Notes under the pieces: generated by a model | What the model saw: only the letters and a program-made list of their open reading frames with translations | Database searches by the model: none | Told to the model about the DNA's origin: nothing | DNA from: Dyadobacter flavalbus | GTDB lineage: Bacteria > Bacteroidota > Bacteroidia > Cytophagales > Spirosomataceae | Direction: 5' to 3' | Assembly: GCF_006149045.1 (NCBI RefSeq) | Contig: NZ_VBSN01000006.1 | Span: 1 to 64,000, forward strand | Length of the DNA stretch: 64,000 bases | Part shown: positions 44,404 to 51,833 of the stretch, piece by piece | Numbering within the stretch: position 1 is the stretch's first letter | Layout of the letters: each line of letters opens with the position of its first letter | Made by a program: the position numbers and the translations under genes

Positions 44404-44626
44404 TGTTGTAAGGTATTTATATGCCGAAACAACAGAAAATGAAAATGATCTGATTGTCGAGGCTCTTGCACTTGATGATGATTTGATGAGTTTCTACATT
44501 GATTCTCTTGAAATACAGAATCAGATGAACAGAATCGTCCGGACGCCTTCGGATACAGCTGTTTCAGAAGTCATCAGGTACTCTCAACAGTTTTCACTGA
44601 AAAGACCTGCAACGCTTTCGTTTTAA
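44378..44626 (+). CDS. Small acidic protein overlapping the sigma gene, anti-sigma-like
   Basis: An 82-residue acidic soluble protein. The frame also has a Met four codons earlier (44366), but MTKTFTYDDVVRYLY is the better start. The pattern DDVVRYLY.ET...E.DLIVEAL..DDDLMSFYIDSL resembles the N-terminal helical part of anti-sigma factors. It lacks the zinc-binding His/Cys and any membrane helix. The overlap with the sigma gene suggests translational coupling. A role in modulating the sigma factor is inference; no named family is recognised with confidence. Confidence 0.7.
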   Translation: MTKTFTYDDVVRYLYAETTENENDLIVEALALDDDLMSFYIDSLEIQNQMNRIVRTPSDTAVSEVIRYSQQFSLKRPATLSF

Positions 44627-44685
44627 AAGGTTGTTAATTGTTATAATTTATTATCAGGATTAATTATTTTTAATCCATTCAGTGT

Positions 44686-44732
44686 TATTTTCCAGAAGAG
44701 GATTTTAGTTTTCTTCTGGAAAATATTTTTTT
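44686..44732 (+). terminator. Terminator after the sigma operon
   Basis: A 14-bp perfect stem, TATTTTCCAGAAGA (44686-44699) with TCTTCTGGAAAATA (44712-44725), is followed by a T run. It ends three bases before the nth start codon. Confidence 0.85.
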
Positions 44733-44734
44733 AT

Positions 44735-45397
44735 ATGCTTAAAAAAGACCGATTCAAATTGTTTCTGGATTATTTTACCCGGAATTTTCCCGAACCTGAA
44801 ACTGAATTACATTACAGGAATCCTTACGAACTGCTCGTCGCAGTTATCCTTTCTGCACAGTGCACGGACAAACGGATTAACCTTGTTACGCCTCTTCTGT
44901 TCGAACGGTTTCCCGATCCGCAATCACTCGCGGCTTCGAACGTTGAAGAAGTGTTTACTTATATCAAATCTGTTTCTTATCCGAATAACAAGAGCAAGCA
45001 TCTGATCGGCATGGCAAGAATGCTTGTAGAGCATTTTAATTCCGAGATTCCGGCGACTGTCGAGGAGTTGCAAAAGCTGCCCGGAGTAGGCCGTAAAACG
45101 GCCAATGTGGTTGTATCGGTTGTTTATAACCAGCCCGCAATGGCAGTTGATACGCACGTTTTCCGCGTTTCCCGCCGATTGGGACTTGTGCCTATGACGG
45201 CCTCTACGCCACTTGCCGTGGAAATGGGCCTGTTAAAATATCTGCCCAAGTTCCTGGTGTACAAAGCGCATCACTGGCTTATTCTTCATGGCCGTTACAT
45301 TTGCATTGCCAGAAATCCCAAATGCCCGGAATGCCCGCTTACTTCTTTTTGCAAGTATTTTGAGGATAATGTAAAAACGGGCCTTTTGCAATCCTGA
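44735..45397 (+). CDS. nth: Endonuclease III
   Basis: A 220-residue DNA glycosylase/AP lyase that removes oxidised pyrimidines. Helix-hairpin-helix motif LPGVGRKTANVVVS (about 109-122) with catalytic Lys in GRKTA, the catalytic Asp in VDTHVFRVSRRLG, and the four-Cys Fe-S cluster loop at the C-terminus (C....C..C.....C in CIARNPKCPECPLTSFC). All match Nth. The start lies directly after the preceding terminator, so its promoter must overlap that hairpin or lie inside the sigma operon. Confidence 0.96.
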   Translation: MLKKDRFKLFLDYFTRNFPEPETELHYRNPYELLVAVILSAQCTDKRINLVTPLLFERFPDPQSLAASNVEEVFTYIKSVSYPNNKSKHLIGMARMLVEHFNSEIPATVEELQKLPGVGRKTANVVVSVVYNQPAMAVDTHVFRVSRRLGLVPMTASTPLAVEMGLLKYLPKFLVYKAHHWLILHGRYICIARNPKCPECPLTSFCKYFEDNVKTGLLQS

Positions 45398-45472
45398 TTA
45401 CAACTATTCGGCCCTGACAGGAGTCTATAAGCAATAGTAATCAATCCATTTAATTTAGAAAGTATTAACGAA

Positions 45473-46330
45473 ATGAAGCGTTTTAATTTATCATTGTATT
45501 TTTTGCTGGCTGGTATTTTCAGTTTGTCTTCCTGTATGGATACTGTTGAAAACAAGGATGACGAAAAAATTACTGAAAACAATGCAGCCATTGAAGCTTA
45601 TTTGAAAACCGACAGCGCAGGAAGTCAGGCTGTTAAAGATACCTCGGGGCTTTACTACATCAAACGGCTCAGCAATCCGGCCGGACAGCTTGCAAAAAGA
45701 GGCGATGCGGCTACGATCAAGTATACGGCCTATTTGCTGGATGGTACCAAGGTTATATCTTCTTCGGACAATAACAAGACGGATTTTACCTTTCCGGTAG
45801 AAGGTTACCTGTACTGGACAGGAATCGAAAGAGGGATTTTCCTGATGAAAACCGGTGAAAAAGCTACTTTGCTGCTTCCTTATTACCTTGCATCGGGTAA
45901 CACGGATAAAGTCAACATTCCGGCATATTCTCCTATTCGTCTGGAAATGGAATTTGTTAAAACCAGAACTGAAGTTCAGCAAATAGATGATTTTCTGGCT
46001 GCCAAACAATTCAAAGTTTCTGAAAGATCTGCTGATAACCTCGTTATTGTAAGATCAAATACCGTTACCGGTGATACACTCGGAGCCGGGAAAGCAGTAA
46101 ATGTGAAATATGTTGGCAAGCTGCTGAATGATACCAAGTTTGATGAAGGAACATTTTCTTTTGTAACAGGTACCAACAGTGCTGTTCCCGGATTCGACCG
46201 TGCCATCCGCAGAATGCGTAAGACAGAAAAAGCAATCATCATATTTCCTTCAGCTTTGGGCTATGGAAAAAACGGAAATCGCACTATTCTGCCTTATTCA
46301 CCATTGCAGTTTGAAATTGAAGTTTTGTAA
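45473..46330 (+). CDS. Lipoprotein with two FKBP-type peptidyl-prolyl isomerase domains
   Basis: A 285-residue lipoprotein (lipobox Cys21 in LSSCMD) with two FKBP-like domains. The first (about 60-160) has GDAATIKYTAYLLDGTKV and GIERGIFLMKTGEKATLLLP. The second (about 185-285) has GKAVNVKYVGKLLNDTKFDEG, VPGFDRAIRRMRKTEKAIIIFP and GYGKNG. It probably helps fold exported proteins. Single-domain relatives include GldI of gliding bacteria, but the double-domain build is different. The first domain lacks several usual active-site aromatics and may be structural. A terminator follows. Confidence 0.9.
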   Translation: MKRFNLSLYFLLAGIFSLSSCMDTVENKDDEKITENNAAIEAYLKTDSAGSQAVKDTSGLYYIKRLSNPAGQLAKRGDAATIKYTAYLLDGTKVISSSDNNKTDFTFPVEGYLYWTGIERGIFLMKTGEKATLLLPYYLASGNTDKVNIPAYSPIRLEMEFVKTRTEVQQIDDFLAAKQFKVSERSADNLVIVRSNTVTGDTLGAGKAVNVKYVGKLLNDTKFDEGTFSFVTGTNSAVPGFDRAIRRMRKTEKAIIIFPSALGYGKNGNRTILPYSPLQFEIEVL

Positions 46331-46345
46331 CAATAAATGATTTTT

Positions 46346-46378
46346 AAAAGCCTCATTATAAACTAATGTGGCTTTTTT
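46346..46378 (+). terminator. Terminator after the FKBP gene
   Basis: A stem AAAAGCC/GGCTTTT with an inner CATTA/TAATG helix separated by a mismatch, followed by a T run. It converges on the aminotransferase gene. Confidence 0.65.
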
Positions 46379-47511
46379 TATGTCTTTGAGAAAACAGATC
46401 TGATGTGATTTGTAATACATAACAAGTCTTCTTCCGGTAGGCCGGAACCCGAAGGCAGACATAATCCTGTCATAAACAGGTTCTCAGCAGTTTTCCTTCC
46501 AAAATACGGAGCTTGCCTGAACAAAGGCTGCAAATGCATCGGCTTCCATAACGGGCGTGTTTCGATATTCTTTTGCAGTAGAAATTCTCTTGCATTCTCA
46601 GGACGCACCGGGGAAACTTTCGGGTCAAAAAGAATAACGGTGAGCCACCGGTTGGAAAAGAAGCCCTTTGGTTCTTCCTGAAATGTAATGCCGGGAAGTT
46701 GTGCGAGATTTATTTTGTAGAAATCAAAATTTGAACGACGCTTTTGAATCCGGTCCGGTAAAACTTTCATCTGGCCTCTGCCGATTCCTGCCAGAACATT
46801 ACTGAGGCCATAGTTATAACCAACTTCCGAATGCTCGTAATGAGGCGCATCGTCTTTAGCCTGCGAAGCAAGAAATCTGGCTTTTGTGAAATAATCCTGA
46901 CGCTGGCAAAGCAGCGCTCCGCCACCGGACGTTGTAATGATTTTATTTCCGTTGAAGGATAAAATGGCCAGAGACCCGAATGTTCCCAGCTTTTGATTGA
47001 AATAAGTAGCGCCCAATGCTTCCGCCGCATCTTCAATCATTGCGATATCATACCTTGCACAAATCAGAATGATTTCTTTCAGGAGCGCCGGCATTCCGTA
47101 CAGATGAACAAGAATTACTGCTTTGGGCTTTTTACCTATTTGCAAATAATGCTTTATAGCTGTTTCAAGTGCATCCGGGCACATATTCCATGTTACTGGC
47201 TCGCTGTCGATAAACACGGGAACTGCGCCAAGATACACGACCGGATTCGCACTTGCCGCAAAAGTAAGCGACTGACAAAGTACAATGTCATCTTTCTGAA
47301 CGCCCAGTACGATCAATGCCAGGTGAATTGCAGCCGTGCCGGACGAAAGTGCCAATGCGTACCGGCTGCCTGTAAATTCGCAAAGATCCTGCTCAAATCC
47401 ATTCACGTTTGATCCGGCCGGCGCAATCCAGTTGGAGTCAAATGCTTCCTGTATATACTCCATTTCTTTTCCGCCCATATGCGGAGAAGAAAGATATATT
47501 CTGGGTTTCAT
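46378..47511 (-). CDS. DegT/DnrJ/EryC1/StrS-type sugar aminotransferase (PglE-like)
   Basis: A 377-residue PLP-dependent aminotransferase acting on nucleotide-linked keto-sugars. Family motifs are YLSSPHMGGKEMEYI at the start, ALSSGTAAIHLAL, MIEDAAEALGATY, and SFNGNKIITTSGGGAL with the PLP-binding Lys. The start GGKEMEYIQEAFDSNWIAP pattern matches the PglE/LegC group. Its ATG overlaps the preceding acetyltransferase stop by four bases. It is last in the cassette of sugar transferase, acetyltransferase and aminotransferase. The likely product is an amino sugar such as UDP-4-amino-4,6-dideoxy-GlcNAc; the exact sugar is inferred. Confidence 0.9.
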   Translation of the reverse strand: MKPRIYLSSPHMGGKEMEYIQEAFDSNWIAPAGSNVNGFEQDLCEFTGSRYALALSSGTAAIHLALIVLGVQKDDIVLCQSLTFAASANPVVYLGAVPVFIDSEPVTWNMCPDALETAIKHYLQIGKKPKAVILVHLYGMPALLKEIILICARYDIAMIEDAAEALGATYFNQKLGTFGSLAILSFNGNKIITTSGGGALLCQRQDYFTKARFLASQAKDDAPHYEHSEVGYNYGLSNVLAGIGRGQMKVLPDRIQKRRSNFDFYKINLAQLPGITFQEEPKGFFSNRWLTVILFDPKVSPVRPENAREFLLQKNIETRPLWKPMHLQPLFRQAPYFGRKTAENLFMTGLCLPSGSGLPEEDLLCITNHIRSVFSKT

Positions 47512-48110
47512 AGCGCACTTATCCGGATTACCTTACTGGAACTGCCGCGAACAACCGCACCCTCCGGAACAGCTTTGGTAACAATGCTGCCCGCGCCGAC
47601 AATGCAGTTTTTACCAATGGTAATGTTCGGGGCAATGCAGCTTCCTGCTCCGATGAGTGAACTTTCGCCAATGCATACATTACCGCACAATATCACGCCC
47701 GGAGCGATATGAACATAATCCGCAATTTTACAATCATGGTCAATACTAGCGCCGGTATTTACAATTACATGGTTCCCGATTTGTGAATTGGCCTGAATGA
47801 TACTGCCGTGCACGATTACAGTTCCTGTTCCGATCGTAACGGTTTTGTCAACCAAAGCGGAAGGATGAATCAAGCTGACGAAGCAATGTGTAATTTGACT
47901 GGAAATCCGGCGGCGGATCAAGTTGTTTCCAATGGCAATGATAATAGGTTCATTTACAAATAATCCGGTATTGTAACTTCCCGTGACCGGAATGCCTGCA
48001 ACTTCAGTTTTTTGTAAATCATCATCAAACAAGGCTTTTATTGTTTTGCCGCAATCCCGGGCAATTCCGGCAATAACGCCGGCATGACCTCCGGCTCCGT
48101 ACAGAAGCAT
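47508..48110 (-). CDS. Left-handed beta-helix sugar acetyltransferase (PglD/NeuD-like)
   Basis: A 200-residue O/N-acetyltransferase. The N-terminal Rossmann-like part is LYGAGGHAGVIAGIA (about 3-17). The C-terminal part is a hexapeptide-repeat beta-helix with repeats such as TIGTGTVIVHGSII and ITIGKNCIVGAGSIV. A catalytic His is likely in NTGASIDHDCKI. It probably acetylates the amino group made by the next gene's aminotransferase, as in bacillosamine synthesis. It overlaps that gene by four bases and follows the sugar transferase by 42 bases. Confidence 0.9.
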   Translation of the reverse strand: MLLYGAGGHAGVIAGIARDCGKTIKALFDDDLQKTEVAGIPVTGSYNTGLFVNEPIIIAIGNNLIRRRISSQITHCFVSLIHPSALVDKTVTIGTGTVIVHGSIIQANSQIGNHVIVNTGASIDHDCKIADYVHIAPGVILCGNVCIGESSLIGAGSCIAPNITIGKNCIVGAGSIVTKAVPEGAVVRGSSSKVIRISAL

Positions 48111-48152
48111 TTTATATAAGTTTAATAGTGTGTAATAATTGTATTTTTTTGG

Positions 48153-48743
48153 TCAGCCTGTAAATTTATCCATGTGTGATCCGGAGCTGAAATTGATTCC
48201 TTCTTTCCTGAGCACACGGGTAATCGTCATGAAAACAATTTTCATATCAAGCTTGAATGACCTGTTTTTGACATACCAGAGATCGTACTCAAATTTTTGC
48301 TCCCAGGCTAAATGATTTCTTCCTTGTACTTGTGCCCAGCCGGTTATTCCCGGAAGAACGGCATGCCGCCTGCGCTGGTCTTCACTGTAAAGTTCAAGAT
48401 ATTCCGTCAGCAACGGCCTTGGTCCGACAATGCTCATTTCACCGCGGATTACATTCCAGAGCTGAGGAATTTCGTCAAGCGATGTTTTTCGTAGAAAATT
48501 TCCTGTAACGGAAGCGTCGCTTGCAAGCTGCATTCCGGTTTTTCCGGTATTATTGATCGTACGGAATTTGATCATGGTAAAAATCTTTTCATTCAGTCCG
48601 GGCCGTTGCTGAAAAAAGAACGGCTTTCCTTTATGGACGAACGAAAGCAGAATAGCGAGCAAAATAAAAAGCGGCAGCAGGATGATTAGTCCGGCTGCCG
48701 CAATGAAAATGTCAAAAATCCTTTTTCCTGATCTGATATACAT
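48153..48743 (-). CDS. Phosphoglycosyl transferase (PglC-like sugar transferase)
   Basis: A 196-residue monotopic phosphoglycosyl transferase that moves a sugar phosphate from UDP-sugar to a polyprenyl phosphate. An N-terminal hydrophobic re-entrant helix (about 10-33) is followed by MIKFRTI, RKTSLDEIPQLWNVIRGEMSIVGPRPLL (in parts), the DE dyad in SLDEIPQ, and PGITGWAQVQGRN. Short length and layout fit PglC. It begins 11 bases after the E1 dehydrogenase gene stop and is followed by the acetyltransferase gene. Confidence 0.92.
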   Translation of the reverse strand: MYIRSGKRIFDIFIAAAGLIILLPLFILLAILLSFVHKGKPFFFQQRPGLNEKIFTMIKFRTINNTGKTGMQLASDASVTGNFLRKTSLDEIPQLWNVIRGEMSIVGPRPLLTEYLELYSEDQRRRHAVLPGITGWAQVQGRNHLAWEQKFEYDLWYVKNRSFKLDMKIVFMTITRVLRKEGINFSSGSHMDKFTG

Positions 48744-48754
48744 TTATTGCCCGC

Positions 48755-51163
48755 CTAAAATATTTCCGGATAATTATTCGGATCGGCTTCGTGCATAATC
48801 TGGTACGCAGTTTCAATAATATCGTCCATATTGGGTTTCGTAAAATAATCACCGTCTGATCCGTATGGCGTACGGTGATCTTTTGCAGAGATCGTGACCG
48901 GAGCTGAATCCAGCCAGCGGTATGCATTTTGCTTTTCCAGAACCTGCTGCATCATATAACCAGATGCGCTTCCGGGATGGTCTTCATCGGCAAAAATTAC
49001 TCTGTTCGTTTTCTTTATGGACTCAACAATGCTGCTGTGAATATCAAACGGTAAAAGTGTCTGTACATCGATTACTTCGGCTTCAATTCCCAGATCGTGC
49101 AGCTGAGCAGCCGCCTCCATTACTATACGGCACATGGAGCCATAAGTCACAATTGTAATGTCTTTTCCTTCGCGGATTATTTCCGGCATCCCCAGCGGAA
49201 CGCATATTTCACCGATGTTGTCCGGAAGCATTTCTTTCTGGCGGTAGGAATTCAGTGGTTCTACGATCAGGGCGGGATCATCGCCTTTCATCAGTGTATT
49301 GTAAAAACCGGCAGCTTGTGTAAAATTTCTTGGAACGATAACATGCATTCCGCGCAGGCTCCCCAGCATGGCGCCCATAGGCGAACCCGAATGCCATATT
49401 CCTTCCAGCCTGTGACCGCGGGTACGTACAATAAGCGGCGCTTTCTGGCCGCCTGCAGTCCGGTACCGCAACGATGCAAGATCGTCTGTCAGCGTGGCCA
49501 GTGCATAATAGATATAATCAAAGTACTGAATTTCAACAATAGGCCGTAACCCGCGCATGGCCAAGCCAATTCCCTGGCCCACAATGGTTGTCTCGCGGAT
49601 ACCGGTATCTGTGATTCTGAGTTCGCCATACTTTTCCTGCAAGCCTGCAAAACCCTGATTTACATCCCCGATCATACCAATGTCTTCACCCAGTGCAATG
49701 ACCTTCGGATCTTTTTCAAAAAGTGAATTAAAGTAGGACCTTATAATTTCACGCCCGTCAACAGTCGGGCTGTTATCTGAAAATACAGGTTTTACCGCCT
49801 GAACATGCATCGGGGATTCAGGCGACTCACTATAAAGATGCGTATTGAACCGTTCTTTATTTTCCTGAAGACTTTTACGCAAAAGCTGCTGAAGGGAAGT
49901 TTTGAGAGGACTTTCATTTTTGCCAATAATCCGCAGTGCTTTACGGATACTGGAAACAAAATCACGCCGTAGCGGCAGATAGGTTCTTGATAGTTCCAGC
50001 GTTACATTGCTGAGTTCGTTGGCATAACTGCTTTCCTGCCCGGCTTCCTGAAGCAGCTGAATGGTTTCCAGATACTCTTTATCCAGCTCTTTCCTGTAAG
50101 CCTGCCAGGCCTGGTTTCTTGCCTGCGTTGCATATTCCTTGGCTTCCTTTTCAATCTGTTCCAGCTCTTCGTCTGTTGCGTAACCGTTTTTCAGGATCCA
50201 GTCTCTGAACCTCAGATTGCAGTCGCGCTCATTTTCCCATTTAAGACGTTGTTTGGATTTATACCTCTCATGCGATCCGGAAGTTGAATGTCCTTGCGGC
50301 TGTGTCAGTTCGGTTACATGCACCAAAACAGGCACCTGTTCTTCGCGGCAGATTTTTGCTGCCTTTTGATACGTTTCAATGAGCGCAGGATAGTCCCAAC
50401 CGGCAACAGTCATGATTTCCATCCCGGGTTCATCTTCATTTCGCTGTAAACCGGCCATTGCTTTTGAAATGCTGCCTTTGGTGGTCTGATATTCAACCGG
50501 AACCGAAATCCCGTAACCGTCATCCCAAACAGAAGTCAGCAGCGGGATCTGCAGAACGCCTGCCGCATTCATGCCTTCCCAGAACATGCCCTGGGAAGTA
50601 GATGCATCGCCTATTGTGGCAAAAACAATTTCATTTCCCTGATGAGAAAAGTTGGTAAGAGATGAAAGATCTTTATTGTTCCTGTAAACTTTAGAAGCAT
50701 ATGCCAGTCCGATCGAACGCGGAATTTGTCCGGCAGTGGAGGAAATGTCGCAAACGGAATTGAAAAGCTTGGTTTGATCCAGCCACTGGCCGTTTTCATC
50801 CAGCCAGCGTGTAGAAAAGTGCCCGTTCATGGATCTTCCTCCTGTGCTCGGCTCATGCGCCAGATCCGCATGCGCATACATCTGGGCAAAAAACTGCTGC
50901 CATGACAGATTTCCCAAGGCTGCCTCGAGAGTCTGATCCCTGTAATACCCTGATCTGAAATCCCCCGGCCTGAACGCTTTTGCAAGGGCAATTTGTGCTA
51001 ATTCCTTACCATCTCCGAAAATGCCAAATTTGGAACGGCCTCCCATTGTATCCTTTCTCCCCAGCAAACTTACCTGACGACTTTCGCAAGCGAGGCGGTA
51101 ATCGTTTGTAATATTTTCTTTTGTTAAAACATTGGAACCGGTCAAACTATCATTTTCAAGCAT
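48755..51163 (-). CDS. Fused E1 alpha-beta 2-oxoacid dehydrogenase
   Basis: An 802-residue fusion of the alpha (about 1-430) and beta (about 465-802) E1 subunits of a branched-chain 2-oxoacid/pyruvate-type dehydrogenase complex. The alpha half binds thiamine diphosphate: ATIGDASTSQGMFWEG and SVWDDGYGISVP. The beta half has ALGEDIGMIGDVNQGF and VIFADEDHPGSASGYM. The usual GDG...NN signature reads GDA...DD, a known variant in this fused group as far as I recall. The frame is open to a TTG at 51217, but the ATG at 51163 is chosen because a promoter box lies at 51220-51227. No E2 or E3 gene is nearby. Confidence 0.9.
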   Translation of the reverse strand: MLENDSLTGSNVLTKENITNDYRLACESRQVSLLGRKDTMGGRSKFGIFGDGKELAQIALAKAFRPGDFRSGYYRDQTLEAALGNLSWQQFFAQMYAHADLAHEPSTGGRSMNGHFSTRWLDENGQWLDQTKLFNSVCDISSTAGQIPRSIGLAYASKVYRNNKDLSSLTNFSHQGNEIVFATIGDASTSQGMFWEGMNAAGVLQIPLLTSVWDDGYGISVPVEYQTTKGSISKAMAGLQRNEDEPGMEIMTVAGWDYPALIETYQKAAKICREEQVPVLVHVTELTQPQGHSTSGSHERYKSKQRLKWENERDCNLRFRDWILKNGYATDEELEQIEKEAKEYATQARNQAWQAYRKELDKEYLETIQLLQEAGQESSYANELSNVTLELSRTYLPLRRDFVSSIRKALRIIGKNESPLKTSLQQLLRKSLQENKERFNTHLYSESPESPMHVQAVKPVFSDNSPTVDGREIIRSYFNSLFEKDPKVIALGEDIGMIGDVNQGFAGLQEKYGELRITDTGIRETTIVGQGIGLAMRGLRPIVEIQYFDYIYYALATLTDDLASLRYRTAGGQKAPLIVRTRGHRLEGIWHSGSPMGAMLGSLRGMHVIVPRNFTQAAGFYNTLMKGDDPALIVEPLNSYRQKEMLPDNIGEICVPLGMPEIIREGKDITIVTYGSMCRIVMEAAAQLHDLGIEAEVIDVQTLLPFDIHSSIVESIKKTNRVIFADEDHPGSASGYMMQQVLEKQNAYRWLDSAPVTISAKDHRTPYGSDGDYFTKPNMDDIIETAYQIMHEADPNNYPEIF

Positions 51164-51219
51164 AAGCAAAAGTTTCGGGTTTGAATCCGTAGTTAAATTA
51201 CTGTTTTTTGAACGCAAGC

Positions 51220-51227
51220 CAAAATTA
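51220..51227 (-). promoter_or_regulatory. -7 box for the E1 gene
   Basis: The minus strand reads TAATTTTG, an exact TAnnTTTG match, 56 bases upstream of the chosen ATG. Confidence 0.4.
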
Positions 51228-51369
51228 TACAGGAAAATAATAATCCCTCTAATAATACGTATAACTTATAGCTGCATTGTTAATATTGGTTAATGATTAT
51301 TAAATTTAAATTTTATGCCTTATTCTTGCTTGCTAAAAATTTTTCACCACTAAATTTATAGTTACAACT

Positions 51370-51768
51370 ATGAAAGTATTCTTTTCAGCATTGGTTTTAA
51401 TGATCGGTTTAACCACTGTCAGTTTTGCCCAGAAAGGCGTTTTGAAGTTCAAGGAAGAAACGCACAAATTTGGTAAAGTTCCCCAAGGCACTCCTGTAAC
51501 ACACGAATTTACTTTTACAAATACAGGAACTGATCCTGTTGTTCTTTCGAACGTAACCGTTTCATGCGGATGTACAACGCCGGTATGGTCAAAAGATCCT
51601 GTACTTCCAGGCAAAACGGGCTCTGTAAAAGCTACTTTCAATGCAGCAGCAGCAGGTCCTTTCAACAAGCCTGTAACTGTTTTCAGCAACACTGAAGGTG
51701 GTTCAATCACTTTATACCTGAACGGTGAAGTAGTTCCAAAAACAGCAGCAGCAAAATCTTCCAAATAA
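51370..51768 (+). CDS. DUF1573 secreted protein
   Basis: A 132-residue secreted protein with a signal peptide ending SFAQ (about residue 20). The mature part is one DUF1573 immunoglobulin-like domain: LKFKEETHKFGKVPQG, FTFTNTGTDPVVLSNV, and the conserved CGCTTP motif. Such proteins are abundant in Bacteroidota and probably lie in the periplasm or on the surface; function is unknown. A terminator follows, shared with the converging lptD. Confidence 0.9.
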   Translation: MKVFFSALVLMIGLTTVSFAQKGVLKFKEETHKFGKVPQGTPVTHEFTFTNTGTDPVVLSNVTVSCGCTTPVWSKDPVLPGKTGSVKATFNAAAAGPFNKPVTVFSNTEGGSITLYLNGEVVPKTAAAKSSK

Positions 51769-51792
51769 TTCAGGAAACTGAAATGATACCAG

Positions 51793-51827
51793 AAAATGGC
51801 TGTCCAATCCGGGCAGCCATTTTTTTG
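51793..51827. terminator. Bidirectional terminator between DUF1573 and lptD
   Basis: A 10-bp stem (AAAATGGCTG, 51793-51802) pairs with CAGCCATTTT (51814-51823), ending in a T run. Confidence 0.8.
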
Positions 51828-51833
51828 TCAGCT

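Noticed and set aside
44378..44626. Antitoxin or toxin gene
   Set aside because: No toxin partner or DNA-binding motif; the overlap is with an ECF sigma gene, which favours a sigma-related role.
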